Assembly: GCF_002811765.1 (NCBI RefSeq)
Contig: NZ_NPDR01000008.1
Span: forward strand, 62,001-126,000
Source of the DNA: Leptospira saintgironsiae
GTDB taxonomy: Bacteria > Spirochaetota > Leptospiria > Leptospirales > Leptospiraceae
Direction of reading: 5' to 3'
DNA: 64,000 bases
The notes beneath the pieces were generated by a model. The model was given only the letters and a program-made list of their open reading frames with translations. It was not told the origin of the DNA and did not search any database. Below are positions 18,122-28,258 of this stretch, piece by piece. Every line of letters starts with the position of its first letter. Positions within the stretch are counted from its first letter, which is position 1. The translations under genes were made by a program, and so were the position numbers.

Positions 18122-18802
18122 ATGGATACTTTCGACTGGGACTCCATCAGACATCCTTTATTTCTCACACTTAAGGTAACATTTTTCTCAACATTCTTCG
18201 CTGCATTGCTCGGAATATTTTTCGCGTATTGGATGTCCAAGCTTAGATTTTTTGGAAGAGCATTTGCAGATGCAATACTGACCTTACCGATGGTTCTTCC
18301 TCCCACAGTGCTTGGGTATTATCTATTGGTAGTATTCGGCAAAAAAGGAGTGCTTGGACATTTCCTTGTGGAGCAATTCCAATATTCTATATTATTTAAT
18401 TTGCATGGAGCTATTTTAGCCTCCACAATTGTTTCTTTTCCATTAGTTTATAGATCTGTAAAAGCTGCCTTCGAAGATCTGGATCCAGAATATGAAGAGA
18501 TTGCACTCACTCTGGGAAAATCTAAATGGGAAACTTTTTTAACTGTAATACTCCCACTTTCCTGGAGAGGAATTTTAGCAGGATCTATGATGGCTTACGC
18601 AAGAGGAATGGGAGAATTCGGCGCCACTCTGATGATCGCAGGAAATATTCCTGAAAAAACACAAACGATCGCACTTGCAATTTATGATTCCGTCCAATCC
18701 GGAAAAGACGAATTTTCTGTGGTCCTTGTATTCGTAGCATCCATTACTTGTGTATTGGTATTGACAATCTCCGGGATCTTACTTAAAAAATCTCATTGGT
18801 AA
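18122..18802 (+). CDS. modB: Molybdate ABC transporter permease ModB
   Basis: 226 residues, five to six membrane helices, binding-protein-dependent permease fold. The EAA loop that docks on the ATPase is seen as EEIALTLGKSKWETFLTVILPLSWRGILAG (about residues 128-158), and MAYARGMGEFGATLMIAGNIP is highly typical of ModB. It delivers molybdate (or tungstate) for molybdenum cofactor enzymes. It is the first mod gene here, preceding modA, an order different from the common modABC. Confidence 0.92.
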   Translation: MDTFDWDSIRHPLFLTLKVTFFSTFFAALLGIFFAYWMSKLRFFGRAFADAILTLPMVLPPTVLGYYLLVVFGKKGVLGHFLVEQFQYSILFNLHGAILASTIVSFPLVYRSVKAAFEDLDPEYEEIALTLGKSKWETFLTVILPLSWRGILAGSMMAYARGMGEFGATLMIAGNIPEKTQTIALAIYDSVQSGKDEFSVVLVFVASITCVLVLTISGILLKKSHW

Positions 18803-18817
18803 GGAATTATTAAGCGA

Positions 18818-19582
18818 ATGATCAAAAGATTATATATACTACTCCCAGTTTTACTTCTGCTACTACAACCTCCTTCTTATGCACAAGAGAAGGAAAAAGA
18901 GATCACAATCTCAGCTGCATCTAGCTTAACCGATGTATTAAAAGAACTTGGAACAACATTCAAACAAAAAACAGGCATCAAAGCAGTATTCAATTTCGGA
19001 TCTTCCGGAAGTTTATACCAACAAATAGAAAAAGGTGCCCCAGTAGATGTTTTCATCTCGGCAGATCAGGATATCGTAGATAAGGGAATCAAAGCAGAAG
19101 TTTTAGGATCTTCTACAAAAGTAATCTTACTCAAAAATACTTTAGTGCTCATCCAGCCTAAAACTAGCGAACTCAAGATCAAAAAATTAGAAGATCTACA
19201 ATTACCCGAAATCAAAAAGATTGCGATCGGAAATCCAAGTTCTGTTCCTGCAGGAAAATACGCAGAAGAAGTTCTTACCAAGAACAACTTAAACATTTCC
19301 TTAAAAGAAAAGTTTATCCCTGCAGAAAACGTAAGACAAGTTTTGGATTACGTAGGAAGAGAAGAAGTAGAAGCTGGATTTGTTTACGTTACAGACGCAG
19401 CAATTGCAGAATCCAAAGTTAAGATCGCGCTTACATTAAGCGGACACAAGCCAATCTTATATCCAGGAATTTTAGTGACTGGAACTAAAAATTCAGAAGC
19501 AGCAAAATCCTTCTTGGAATTTTTAAAAAAATCTCCTGAAGCAAAAGATACATTTCTAAAATATAAGTTTATACTTCCTTAA
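18818..19582 (+). CDS. modA: Molybdate-binding periplasmic protein ModA
   Basis: 254 residues with signal peptide MIKRLYILLPVLLLLLQPPSYA. The mature protein begins with the ModA pattern ITISAASSLTDVLKELGTTF; the SS pair contacts the oxyanion. FNFGSSGSLYQQIEKGAPVDVFISAD and VFIS-like segments follow, and the third ligand region is GNPSSVPAGKYAEEVL. The tyrosine ligand region is DYVGREEVEAGFVYVTDA. It captures molybdate in the periplasm and passes it to ModB/ModC. Its last base overlaps the modC start. Confidence 0.93.
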   Translation: MIKRLYILLPVLLLLLQPPSYAQEKEKEITISAASSLTDVLKELGTTFKQKTGIKAVFNFGSSGSLYQQIEKGAPVDVFISADQDIVDKGIKAEVLGSSTKVILLKNTLVLIQPKTSELKIKKLEDLQLPEIKKIAIGNPSSVPAGKYAEEVLTKNNLNISLKEKFIPAENVRQVLDYVGREEVEAGFVYVTDAAIAESKVKIALTLSGHKPILYPGILVTGTKNSEAAKSFLEFLKKSPEAKDTFLKYKFILP

Positions 19583-20256
19583 TGTCTTTAACCGTAGATA
19601 TCCGAAAAAAACTCTCAGATGGAAATCGAAAATTCGAGCTGGATATTCAGTTCGAATTTTCGGGAGAATTTCAGGTATTATACGGTCCTTCTGGCGCTGG
19701 AAAAAGTCTCACCTTACGAGCATTAGCCGGTCTTTTAAAACCCGATTTTGGGAAAATATCTTTTGCAAATACCGTTTACTTTGACTCTTCTTCCAAAAAA
19801 TATATTCCACCCCAAAAAAGAAATTTAGGTTATGTTCCTCAAAGTTATGGCTTATTTCCTCATCTCACGGTCAGAAAAAATATAGAATTCGGATTAAACA
19901 AATTTTTTCAATTCTCTACTAGCCCAAAAGACAAAGAAACAGTTTCTTATTTAATGAATTTATTCGAGATACAAGAAACTTCTGAAAGTTATCCAAAACA
20001 TCTTTCTGGTGGGCAAAAACAAAGAGTGGCGATCGCAAGAGCACTTGCGAGAGATCCTAAAATTTTACTTTTAGATGAACCATTTGCAGCACTTCATACG
20101 GATCTAAGAGATAAGATGAGAGAAGAGCTAAAAAGTTTAAGGAAGAAGATCAGCATGCCAATTCTTTTGATCTCACATGATCCAAAAGATCTAGAATATT
20201 TCGGGTCTAATGCTCTTTATATGGAAGATGGTAAAATAATTAGCAATCGATCTTAG
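19582..20256 (+). CDS. modC: Molybdate ABC transporter ATPase ModC (short form)
   Basis: 224 residues. Walker A GPSGAGKS at 35-42, a Q-loop at [14 protein letters not shown], signature LSGGQKQR, Walker [12 protein letters not shown] and H-loop ISHDPKD. The domain structure is complete but the protein ends soon after the H-loop. It therefore lacks the C-terminal molybdate-sensing TOBE domain of E. coli ModC (about 350 residues). Activity would lack that feedback. The stop overlaps sufT on the other strand by 4 bases. Confidence 0.92.
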   Translation: MSLTVDIRKKLSDGNRKFELDIQFEFSGEFQVLYGPSGAGKSLTLRALAGLLKPDFGKISFANTVYFDSSSKKYIPPQKRNLGYVPQSYGLFPHLTVRKNIEFGLNKFFQFSTSPKDKETVSYLMNLFEIQETSESYPKHLSGGQKQRVAIARALARDPKILLLDEPFAALHTDLRDKMREELKSLRKKISMPILLISHDPKDLEYFGSNALYMEDGKIISNRS

Positions 20257-20585
20257 TAATCAAAAATCCCAAGATCCATTTTTGCTTCTTCAGAAGCCAT
20301 AGCGCGAGGATCCCATTTAGGTGTCCAAACGACTTCCACATCTACAGAGTTAATACCCTCAACCCTAAGAGCGTTGTCTTGGATGTCTTTTTTCATTTGA
20401 GGACCTGCAGGACAAGCCATAGAAGTATAAGTCATTTCAATTCTCGCCTTATCACCTTCTACCTGGATCTTATAGATCAGACCTAACTCTGCCACGGATA
20501 TACCTATCTCTGGATCTTCTACCCTATGGATCTCAGCATAGACCCTTTTTTCGATCTCTTGAGTTGGTTGTTCTAATAATTGCAT
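20253..20585 (-). CDS. sufT: SufT-like DUF59 iron-sulfur assembly protein
   Basis: 110 residues, MIP18/DUF59 domain. The family-typical elements are [19 protein letters not shown], the reactive cysteine in [11 protein letters not shown], and the tail [21 protein letters not shown], which points to the SufT branch that aids maturation of Fe-S proteins. It is convergent with modC and lies 2.2 kb from the suf cluster on the same strand, separated by chrA and an araC gene. It probably supports the same Fe-S pathway (inference). Confidence 0.85.
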   Translation of the reverse strand: MQLLEQPTQEIEKRVYAEIHRVEDPEIGISVAELGLIYKIQVEGDKARIEMTYTSMACPAGPQMKKDIQDNALRVEGINSVDVEVVWTPKWDPRAMASEEAKMDLGIFDY

Positions 20586-20650
20586 CTAACAATTAGTCTA
20601 TCCAAAGAGCGACTTCGTGTAAAGAATTTTAAGGCCTCTTTTATTTTCCT

Positions 20651-21805
20651 TCAGAATGGTTTTAAGAACGGAGCGCTTATACCAATGATCAGGATCAACC
20701 AGTTCGGTACTTTTAAGAAAGTCATCAAAACAAATAATATACAAAATACGAAAAGATCATACGCAGAATATACAGCAGAGGTGAATACAGGAGTGCAGAA
20801 TGCTGCTAATAAAATTCCCAAAGCAGAAAACTGGATCGCATCAATCACAGTTCTCATCTTAGGATAATTTCGTATCTTCTCCCAAAGAGGAAAAAATCCA
20901 AATACCAAAAGAAAAGATGGAAGAAATATAAAAATAGTAGATAGGATCGCTCCGTTCCAACCTGAGATCATATAACCTAAATAAGAAGCAAATGTAAACA
21001 ATGGGCCAGGCATCGCTTGAGCAGCCCCATATCCTGCTAAAAATTCTTCCTTTCCGACCCAACCTTGTCTTATCACTTCATTTTCTAATAAAGGAAGAAC
21101 CACATGTCCTCCACCAAAAACTAATGCACCTGATCTATAAAATGAATCCGAGATCGCAAAAGACGATAACCCAGAGAATGATCCTAATAAAGGTAATAAA
21201 AAGAGAAGAAGGAAGAAAAATCCTAAGGACCAGAATGCGATCTTTTTAGGAATAGAGAAGGAAACAGAAACATAAGGAAGTTCAGATTCTTCTTTAAATA
21301 GAAAAAATCCAATGCCAGCTCCAATCAAAATTATGATCAGCTGAGTAAATGCACCCGAAAACACTAAGGCAAAAATTGCAGAGCCAATGACCATATATAT
21401 CTTATAAGGATGATTTTTGGAATTCTTCCACATGGTCAAAATTGCATGAGCTACAACTGCAGCTGCGACCAATTTTAAACCGTGAACCCATTTCAAATCC
21501 GGAACTATATTCGATTTTAATAAAATTCCAAAACCAACCATCAATACGATAGAAGGAAGAGTAAATCCAATCCAAGCTATACATCCGGATTTCCAACCGG
21601 ATCTAAGAGTTCCGATACAGATCCCCAATTGGCTACTTGCAGGACCTGGGAGAAATTGGCAAACCGCCAATAATTCTTTATAAACTTCTTCAGTGATCCA
21701 TTTTTTGCGAATTACAAATTCTTGATAGAAATACGCTAAGTGAGCAGTGGGCCCGCCGAAAGAGATCAGACCAAGTTTTAAAAAAGTGAAGAAGACTTCT
21801 TTCAT
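20651..21805 (-). CDS. chrA: Chromate transporter ChrA
   Basis: 384 residues with two homologous CHR halves, the long-chain form. The N-terminal half carries GLISFGGPTAHLAYF and the C-terminal half VFGGGHVVLPLLENEVI; both are CHR motifs. Ten or so membrane helices. Known members export chromate by proton or sulfate-linked antiport. Long-chain ChrA is often annotated from sequence alone, and a different anion substrate is possible. It is separated by 65 bases from sufT, which lies downstream. Confidence 0.88.
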   Translation of the reverse strand: MKEVFFTFLKLGLISFGGPTAHLAYFYQEFVIRKKWITEEVYKELLAVCQFLPGPASSQLGICIGTLRSGWKSGCIAWIGFTLPSIVLMVGFGILLKSNIVPDLKWVHGLKLVAAAVVAHAILTMWKNSKNHPYKIYMVIGSAIFALVFSGAFTQLIIILIGAGIGFFLFKEESELPYVSVSFSIPKKIAFWSLGFFFLLLFLLPLLGSFSGLSSFAISDSFYRSGALVFGGGHVVLPLLENEVIRQGWVGKEEFLAGYGAAQAMPGPLFTFASYLGYMISGWNGAILSTIFIFLPSFLLVFGFFPLWEKIRNYPKMRTVIDAIQFSALGILLAAFCTPVFTSAVYSAYDLFVFCILFVLMTFLKVPNWLILIIGISAPFLKPF

Positions 21806-21859
21806 CCGAAAACACTATTTAGGCCCTGCGTGTCGACTCCGCAAGACCTTTCGGAAAAT

Positions 21860-22714
21860 TTAATCCTCTACTGGTATCCAAATTTCTAATCCACCCATTC
21901 CTGTGACTGGATTGAATTCTTTACCGTATCTTTCTAAGTTTGCACCTTCGAAAGGTTTTACTCCAGAATCAGGAAACCATTTACCTGCTGCAGCAAATGT
22001 TGCTCTGATCCCAGCGATATGACCCTTATGAGTAAACACCGCATACTTTTGAGTAGGGATCTTTAATACCTGGAACTCTTTAGGTAAACCGGAAGAATTA
22101 GAAACTTCTACACCACACATATAATCGAAGTTACCTTCTGCATCGAAATTATAACAAACTCCGTAAGCAGCATCTCCGACTTGAGAAGGAATATTTCCGA
22201 GGTATGGTCCAAAACTTTGCCATTGGTTTGGAATTCCTGCAGGCATTTGACAATCGTAATGTTGTACAGTGCCTGCAAAAAGTCTAGGCGGAATAGTTTC
22301 GAATCTGGGTGGATCGATTTTAGGAATTGGTTCTGCGTTCAAGGTGATAGCCTCCACTAAGTTCACATTACCAAGATGGCCCTGGGACTTAAGTTGTTCA
22401 GGAGTGATCGAAAACTGATCTCTAAAAGCTCGAGTAAATGCTTCGTGAGATCCGTAACCAATATCCAAAGCGAGATCTAAAATATTGGATCCTTTTTCTA
22501 CCAATATCTTTGCAGCCTCACTTAAACGTCGTCCTCTCAGATATCTCATCAAAGAAACTCCCATGGTTAAAGAGAAGGTTCGAGTTAAATGAAAGGGAGA
22601 AACCCCTGCATTCTTTGCTACATCTTCTAGAGAAATATCTTCTTTAGAATGACCTTCTATAAACCAGAGAGCCTTTTGAACAAAATCCATTATAGTCCTT
22701 GGTATTGTTTCCAA
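21860..22714 (-). CDS. AraC-family regulator with GyrI-like effector domain
   Basis: 284 residues. Unlike the regulator at 3184, the two helix-turn-helix units are N-terminal (about 20-110: ISLEDVAKNAGVSPFHLTRTFSL and ILDLALDIGYGSHEAFTRAFRDQF). They are followed by a GyrI/effector-binding domain (about 130-284, ending GGLEIWIPVED). This is the Rob/SoxS-like layout used to sense small molecules. It lies 54 bases upstream of chrA on the same strand and may regulate it. A start at METIPRTIMDF is supported only weakly. Confidence 0.88.
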   Translation of the reverse strand: METIPRTIMDFVQKALWFIEGHSKEDISLEDVAKNAGVSPFHLTRTFSLTMGVSLMRYLRGRRLSEAAKILVEKGSNILDLALDIGYGSHEAFTRAFRDQFSITPEQLKSQGHLGNVNLVEAITLNAEPIPKIDPPRFETIPPRLFAGTVQHYDCQMPAGIPNQWQSFGPYLGNIPSQVGDAAYGVCYNFDAEGNFDYMCGVEVSNSSGLPKEFQVLKIPTQKYAVFTHKGHIAGIRATFAAAGKWFPDSGVKPFEGANLERYGKEFNPVTGMGGLEIWIPVED

Positions 22715-22772
22715 TATCCTAAACTTTATATTTTACTCTTGCTTGATAGTTCTTGCGATCTGAGAAAAATTT

Positions 22773-23198
22773 CTATTTCCCGATCGCCTTTTCTAAAGTA
22801 TTCCAGGCGAGTGTTGCACATTTAATACGAGCAGGGATTTTTTTCACTGCTTCCAAAGATTCCAGATCTTCATATTCTTCCGAAAAATTCGGGACCTTAT
22901 CTTCTAAAAGCATTCCTTTAAATTGATGCAGAAGTGATTTTGCTTCCGAGATTGTTTTTCCGTAAAGACTGTCGGTAAGCATAGAAGCGGAGGCTTGGGA
23001 AATTGAACAACCCTTCCCCACAAAACTGATCTCAGAGATAATATCTCCATTCAGTTTAAGGTATAGTTCTACTTCGTCACCACAGAGAGGATTCACTCCC
23101 TCTTGATGAAGATGGAATTGTTCCATCTTTCCATGATGTCTTGGATTTTGGTAATGATCGAGTAGTACTTCTTGGTAAAGACTATCGCTTAAGGACAC
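22773..23198 (-). CDS. sufU: Fe-S cluster scaffold SufU
   Basis: 141 residues, NifU-N/SufU fold. Three conserved cysteines appear in [27 protein letters not shown] and [15 protein letters not shown]. The aspartate after the first Cys is the zinc ligand. In Gram-positive bacteria this protein accepts sulfur from SufS. It overlaps sufS by 17 bases and is the last gene of the suf transcript. Partner of SufS (known for the family). Confidence 0.92.
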   Translation of the reverse strand: MSLSDSLYQEVLLDHYQNPRHHGKMEQFHLHQEGVNPLCGDEVELYLKLNGDIISEISFVGKGCSISQASASMLTDSLYGKTISEAKSLLHQFKGMLLEDKVPNFSEEYEDLESLEAVKKIPARIKCATLAWNTLEKAIGK

Positions 23199-24423
23199 GG
23201 CCGAAAATCTCCTTCACCTTCTTTAGACCTACCAAAAGAGAATCTACGTCTTCTTTGGTATTATAAAGATAGAAAGAAGCGCGGCAGGTACCTGCGATCC
23301 CTTTGAAGTCCATAAACGGTTGGGCGCAATGATGTCCTACACGGATTGCGATCCCTTCTTCGTCCAGAATAGAACCTACATCGTGAGGGTGGACTCCGGG
23401 GAAATTGAAGGAAATCACTCCTCCTCTTTTGCTTAGATCGTTTGTTCCGTACAGTTCCAAACCGCCGAAATCTTCTAATCGATCCAAAGCATATTGTAGG
23501 AGTTCCAACTCGTGGTTTCTGATCTCTTGCATTCCTACTGATTCCAAATATTCTAGAGCAGCTCCGAATCCGATCACTCCGGAAATATTAGGAGTTCCAG
23601 CTTCTAATCTTGCAGGAAGATCCGCATAAGTGGATTTGTCCTTCCAAACTTTGGAGATCATATCCCCCCCTCCCATCCAAGGAGGCATTGTGTCTAAGAT
23701 CTCTTCCTTAGCATAAAGAATTCCTACACCAGTCGGTCCGAGCATCTTATGAGCGGAGAATGCATAAAAATCAAAATCTTCTTTTTGAACGTTTGTCGGA
23801 AGATGGCAAATCCCTTGGGCACCATCTATCAACACTTTTGCTCCAACTTCTCTTGCTCTACGAATAATTGCAGAAAGATCGTGAATAGTTCCAGTCACAT
23901 TGGACATCTGAGCAAGAGCGACTAACTTTACTCTTTCAGTGATGATCTCATCCAGATTAGTTAGATCCAAAGTAGAATCTTGGTTGAGAGGAATAAATTT
24001 TAAGACTGCTTGTTTTTCCTGGGCCAACATCTGCCAAGGAACTAAATTAGAATGGTGCTCTAATTCGGTGAGAACGATCTCATCACCTTCGTGGATATTG
24101 GTGCGTCCCCAAGACTGAGCAACTAGGTTGATGGATTCAGTAGTATTACGAGTAAATATAACTACCTTTGCGCAGGCAGCTCCTATAAATCTAGAAGTTT
24201 TGATACGGGCCATCTCATATTTTTCAGTAGCCTTTTGGGAAAGATAATACACTCCACGGTGAATGTTTGCATTCTCCGCTTCATAATATTTACGGATCGT
24301 ATCTATAACAGACTTAGGCTTTTGAGAACTGGCAGCACTGTCCAGAAACACCAAGGGCTTGCCGTTCATCTGCGTAGATAGAATCGGAAAATCTCTGCGT
24401 ATCTTTTCGAGATCAAAACTCAA
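23182..24423 (-). CDS. sufS: Cysteine desulfurase SufS
   Basis: 413 residues, group II cysteine desulfurase with PLP. The Schiff-base lysine is in [19 protein letters not shown] and the active cysteine in [15 protein letters not shown]. It has the RxGHHCAQP motif common to SufS. It removes sulfur from cysteine and passes it to SufU. The downstream sufU gene overlaps its end, and a Rieske ferredoxin gene lies 27 bases upstream. Length matches the family (about 406 in E. coli). Confidence 0.95.
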   Translation of the reverse strand: MSFDLEKIRRDFPILSTQMNGKPLVFLDSAASSQKPKSVIDTIRKYYEAENANIHRGVYYLSQKATEKYEMARIKTSRFIGAACAKVVIFTRNTTESINLVAQSWGRTNIHEGDEIVLTELEHHSNLVPWQMLAQEKQAVLKFIPLNQDSTLDLTNLDEIITERVKLVALAQMSNVTGTIHDLSAIIRRAREVGAKVLIDGAQGICHLPTNVQKEDFDFYAFSAHKMLGPTGVGILYAKEEILDTMPPWMGGGDMISKVWKDKSTYADLPARLEAGTPNISGVIGFGAALEYLESVGMQEIRNHELELLQYALDRLEDFGGLELYGTNDLSKRGGVISFNFPGVHPHDVGSILDEEGIAIRVGHHCAQPFMDFKGIAGTCRASFYLYNTKEDVDSLLVGLKKVKEIFGRVLKR

Positions 24424-24450
24424 AATTTCTGCTCTCCTCGGTTCCCCATG

Positions 24451-24765
24451 TCAATCCTCTAACTCCACTTCGACTTCGTCACCCACGATTCTAGTCTTAT
24501 AGACTGGCAAATCTTCTACTGCAGGCATACAAAGTACCTTTCCGGTGCGAATATTAAACTTTGCAGAATGTCTTGGACAAACGATTACGTCCCCTTCCAA
24601 TTCTCCTGAAGAAATATCCTCACCATCATGGGTGCAGAGATCTGCAAATGCACAGACTTCGTTCCCCAGTCTAGTCAACCCTACCCTATGGTAACGGGTT
24701 TCTGCTACGAAGATTTCCCCTTCTTTTAAATCGGAAAGTTTAGCTAGTTTCTGAAACTCACCCAT
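24451..24765 (-). CDS. Rieske [2Fe-2S] ferredoxin in the suf cluster
   Basis: 104 residues. Cluster ligands C-x-H (LCTHDG) and C-x-x-H (CPRHSAKF) are spaced as in bacterial Rieske ferredoxins of the BphF/SufE-associated type. It could supply electrons for cluster assembly or is a client inside the operon. Its ATG overlaps the sufD stop by one base (TAATG). A Rieske ferredoxin between sufD and sufS is known in several phyla. Confidence 0.9.
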   Translation of the reverse strand: MGEFQKLAKLSDLKEGEIFVAETRYHRVGLTRLGNEVCAFADLCTHDGEDISSGELEGDVIVCPRHSAKFNIRTGKVLCMPAVEDLPVYKTRIVGDEVEVELED

Positions 24766-25946
24766 TACTCGCCCAACATCCTAGATTCTATCATAGAGGA
24801 TAATTCTTCGCGAACAGTTTCGGAAGGAAATTCTCGAACTACTTCGTTCAAAAATCCTTCTACGATCATTTTGCGGGCTTCTTCTTCCGAGATACCTCTG
24901 GAAGCTAAATAGAATAATTGCTCTTCGTCTATTTCTCCGACTGTGGCGCCGTGTTCACATTTAACACTGTCAGCGAATACTTCTAACTTGGGAATGGATT
25001 CAGCTCTTGCAGTTCTGTCTAGCAGAAGGTTATTATTGATCTGGATCGCACCCACATCTTTACAATTAGAAGGTATATGAAGGTTTCCTGTAAAAACATG
25101 ATGAGCCTTCTCCCTTACAACCGTACGATATAAAATAGAACTTTGTGCATGACTTTCAGAATGAAGAATTCGAACTTCAGTGTCCTGGAATTCTCTCCCT
25201 TTTAAAGGAGAAAGTGCCACATAACGTGTCCAACATCCTTTTCCGGCAACATTCGTATCATAGAAAGATTTGCCTTTATATCCGCCCCAAGAAGCAAGAC
25301 TCGCATGAAATTTGGAATCTTTTTCTTGGATCCCGTATGTAGATCTAAAATGAAAAGTAGAGTCTCCCAAATTTTCCAAACTAGAATATTGGAAATCTCC
25401 ATTAGGAGGAGTAAGAAGAATAGTAACTCCACTCATGAGCACCAGATCTTTCTGAGAAGGTGATTCCCATCTCTCTAGAAAATTAGACTTTGCTCCCGGA
25501 AAAACATCCACGATCAGAAGTGGAAGAATGATATTTCCATCCTTACATTCAACCTTGATCTCAGGAAAAGAAGAAGGATCCGAACTAAGTTGCACATAAT
25601 ACGCGTGAGTGAACCTGGAAAATACAAAAAGTGGAAACCAGTCTTTAGAATAAAATGAAACTGCAGGTCCTAGTTTTTTCAGAACTTCTGAAAGTTTTTC
25701 AGGAGGAAGATCCTGTAATTTAGTAACCTTTGCATTTCCGGAAACAGTTACAGAAGAATCAGGACAAACTTTTGTATATTCTGAAATTTTAAAATTAGAA
25801 AGACTGATCTTTCTCCAAGACTCTAAAGAAGAATCCGGAAAAGAAGCTAAACCCAAAAGTTTTTCGGCGTTCGTACGGAATTCAGTAAGAATGGATGGTT
25901 CCTTCTTCTCCTTGATATATTCCGAAATAGATTCCGCCAAAAGCAT
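24765..25946 (-). CDS. sufD: Fe-S assembly protein SufD
   Basis: 393 residues. The SufBD beta-helix core ends in [42 protein letters not shown]. This is the SufD form with the conserved His (CEHGATVG), not the SufB form. Member of the SufBC2D scaffold. The annotated ATG sits directly against AAAGGA, so a TTG two codons later, with a 6-base gap, may be the real start. No sufB lies in this window. Confidence 0.92.
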   Translation of the reverse strand: MLLAESISEYIKEKKEPSILTEFRTNAEKLLGLASFPDSSLESWRKISLSNFKISEYTKVCPDSSVTVSGNAKVTKLQDLPPEKLSEVLKKLGPAVSFYSKDWFPLFVFSRFTHAYYVQLSSDPSSFPEIKVECKDGNIILPLLIVDVFPGAKSNFLERWESPSQKDLVLMSGVTILLTPPNGDFQYSSLENLGDSTFHFRSTYGIQEKDSKFHASLASWGGYKGKSFYDTNVAGKGCWTRYVALSPLKGREFQDTEVRILHSESHAQSSILYRTVVREKAHHVFTGNLHIPSNCKDVGAIQINNNLLLDRTARAESIPKLEVFADSVKCEHGATVGEIDEEQLFYLASRGISEEEARKMIVEGFLNEVVREFPSETVREELSSMIESRMLGE

Positions 25947-25950
25947 TCCT

Positions 25951-26712
25951 TTAGTTCGCTCCGTTTAGGATCCAATCGTATCCTTTTTCTTCTAATTCAA
26001 GAGCGAGTTCACTTCCGCCGGTTTTCAAGATCTTACCTTGTGCAAAAACGTGAACAAAATCAGGAGTCACATAATTTAACATTCTTTGGTAATGTGTAAT
26101 CAGAAGAATGGATCTTTCTGTGGATTTGTTTTTAGTAATCCCTTCGCTGATAATTCTAAGTGCATCAATATCCAAACCAGAATCAGTCTCGTCCAGAACG
26201 GAAAGTTTAGGTTTGAGAAGGGTCATTTGAAGGATCTCATTCCTTTTTTTCTCTCCGCCGGAAAATCCATCGTTCACATATCTTCCGATCCAAGTATCAG
26301 GAACTTCTAATAAAGCAGTGGCCTCTTTGAGTTCTTTACGGAATTCTTTTACAGGTAAGTCCTTGCCTCGAACTGATTTTAAAATAGTGCGTAAAAAATT
26401 TCCGATAGTTACGCCAGGGATACTTGTTGGGTATTGGAAACAAAGAAAGATACCTGCTCTGGCTCTTTCGTCTGTTGGTTTTTCAAGAAGGGATTCCCCT
26501 CTGAAAAATATATCCCCGGAGATCACCTTATATTTTGGGTGACCCATGATGACATTTGATAATGTACTTTTTCCGGATCCGTTTGGACCCATGATGGCAT
26601 GGACTTCTCCCTCGCTAATAGTGAGGTCGACTCCCTTTAGGATTTCCTGAACTTCACCGGATTCGGTTTCCACTCCGGCGCGAAGATTTGAAATTTTGAG
26701 TAGTTCCGCCAC
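25951..26712 (-). CDS. sufC: Fe-S assembly ATPase SufC
   Basis: 253 residues, ABC-type ATPase that drives the SufBCD scaffold. Walker [10 protein letters not shown] at about residues 42-50, signature SGGEKKR, D-loop region DETDSGLD, and ITHYQRML. The start is a GTG at 26712, preceded by AGGGG with an 8-base gap. It heads the suf cluster (transcribed from 26712 down to 22773). The canonical order would be sufB-sufC-sufD, but the gene upstream is the EAL enzyme instead. Confidence 0.94.
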   Translation of the reverse strand: MAELLKISNLRAGVETESGEVQEILKGVDLTISEGEVHAIMGPNGSGKSTLSNVIMGHPKYKVISGDIFFRGESLLEKPTDERARAGIFLCFQYPTSIPGVTIGNFLRTILKSVRGKDLPVKEFRKELKEATALLEVPDTWIGRYVNDGFSGGEKKRNEILQMTLLKPKLSVLDETDSGLDIDALRIISEGITKNKSTERSILLITHYQRMLNYVTPDFVHVFAQGKILKTGGSELALELEEKGYDWILNGAN

Positions 26713-26790
26713 GTATAGGACCCCTGCCTAGGACTATGTTTTTATGCCTGAGGCGGAGATCAATAGGAAAGATGTTTGGAAGGCGAGACT

Positions 26791-28083
26791 TCAGTAGGAT
26801 TCCCAGTCCAGGCGGAGAATAAGAACGTGATTCTCGCCCAGATTCAGGGTGAATAAGACATATTGACGTTTGGTTTCTATATCATGGAAAGGTTCCGTAA
26901 ATCCAGAAACTCGGCTAGAATGATAGGTTTCTGCCTTATGACGGATGAAGAAAGGTTTCCAAGCGTAGTTATTCCCGACCTCGGTGAGCAATCTTGTCCA
27001 AGGAAGATCGTAAGCTTCTCTTTTGAAAGTAGGAGTTACTTGATAACCATGCATATCACACACAAGAACAGAGGTGGTTTCCAAAGGAAGTCTGTCCAAA
27101 ATACCATTCAATGCATCTGCCATCTTTTCTTCTGAAGAAGTTTCGAGATCTTTGAATAAGTCCACGAACTGATCCAAGAAAGATTGTTCTTTTCTAAGAT
27201 TCTCCAGAATTTCTAAGAACCTAAGTCCGGAAAATTTTTCGAGAGAAGTTTTAAGAGTTTTATTAAAACGTTTTTTGTCCTGGAAGTCGAGAGCAGGACG
27301 AGAGAAGTAAAAACCTTGGAGAAGATTTGCTCCCATGGACAGGGCCAGATATAATTCTTCTTCGTTTTCAACACCTTCGAATAGAAGTTGAGACCCTAAT
27401 CTTTGGGACATTTCAGAAATTGCAGACAAAACATTTTTGAAAGAGCGTCTGTTCAAACTCTCTCTCATAATTTTTATGTCCACTTTCATGATATCTGGAT
27501 GAATATAACCGATCCTTTCCAAATTGGAAAAACCGACCCCAAGATCATCTACTGCGATCTTGATCCCTCTTTCTCTGAAAAGGCTTACTATGTATAAAAG
27601 TTTTTCAATATTCCCTTCGAATTTATCTTCTGTGATCTCTAAAACTAGATCATTCGGGTTAATATCATACTTATCTATAAGATGAAGAATATGCAGACGT
27701 TTGATATCCAACACTTCTCCCGTGTAAACCATGGAGAGAAAATTGGGCATCATGTTCAGGAAAATTTTAGTCTTAAGACCAGTTTCTTTCACATGTTTGA
27801 TCGCTTTTTCACGAATGATACGATCAATATGAACTAAACGTACAGCATCCGTATCCGGATTATGAAAATGATAACCAAGAGAATGATATTGATTTGATTC
27901 AGGAGAAAATACTCTGCCCAAAACCTCGTAACCTATAATATTACGATTACCGACGTCTAAGATCGGCTGGTAGTGAGGGGTATAATAACCTTCTCCCAGA
28001 GATAGAATTTGTTGTGACTCGTATTCGGCGAGCATGCAGAATCCCTCACTACTAGAATCCGGTTGAAGTATACACACAAGCAT
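26791..28083 (-). CDS. EAL-domain cyclic di-GMP phosphodiesterase
   Basis: 430 residues. The EAL domain spans about 40-280. Catalytic features are the signature Glu in YEVLGRVF (here E-V-L), the NxxP of FLNMMPNFL, the glutamate in LVLEITEDKF, the DDLGVGFSNL loop, the lysine in VDIKIM and FEGVENEEEL. These suggest an active enzyme that hydrolyses cyclic di-GMP. The C-terminal 130 residues form a second, unassigned domain ending in HVLILRLDWESY. Two starts fit: ATG 28083 (AGGG, short spacing) and ATG 28035 (GAGGG, 8-base gap, MLAEYESQQ); I keep the longer. Confidence 0.9.
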   Translation of the reverse strand: MLVCILQPDSSSEGFCMLAEYESQQILSLGEGYYTPHYQPILDVGNRNIIGYEVLGRVFSPESNQYHSLGYHFHNPDTDAVRLVHIDRIIREKAIKHVKETGLKTKIFLNMMPNFLSMVYTGEVLDIKRLHILHLIDKYDINPNDLVLEITEDKFEGNIEKLLYIVSLFRERGIKIAVDDLGVGFSNLERIGYIHPDIMKVDIKIMRESLNRRSFKNVLSAISEMSQRLGSQLLFEGVENEEELYLALSMGANLLQGFYFSRPALDFQDKKRFNKTLKTSLEKFSGLRFLEILENLRKEQSFLDQFVDLFKDLETSSEEKMADALNGILDRLPLETTSVLVCDMHGYQVTPTFKREAYDLPWTRLLTEVGNNYAWKPFFIRHKAETYHSSRVSGFTEPFHDIETKRQYVLFTLNLGENHVLILRLDWESY

Positions 28084-28258
28084 ATTTCCCTGAAACTGTG
28101 TTAGGAATGAAGACGAAAGCTTGGAAAATTCCCCTTTTTTTCTTATTCTTTTCCTACATTATGGCAAATTATTTGTTTTCTTTTGTTACAAAGCCCCGTC
28201 TCAGCAGAGTTTTTATTCAAGAAAAAAGAGCGACTAATCGCAATTAGATGAACTACCT

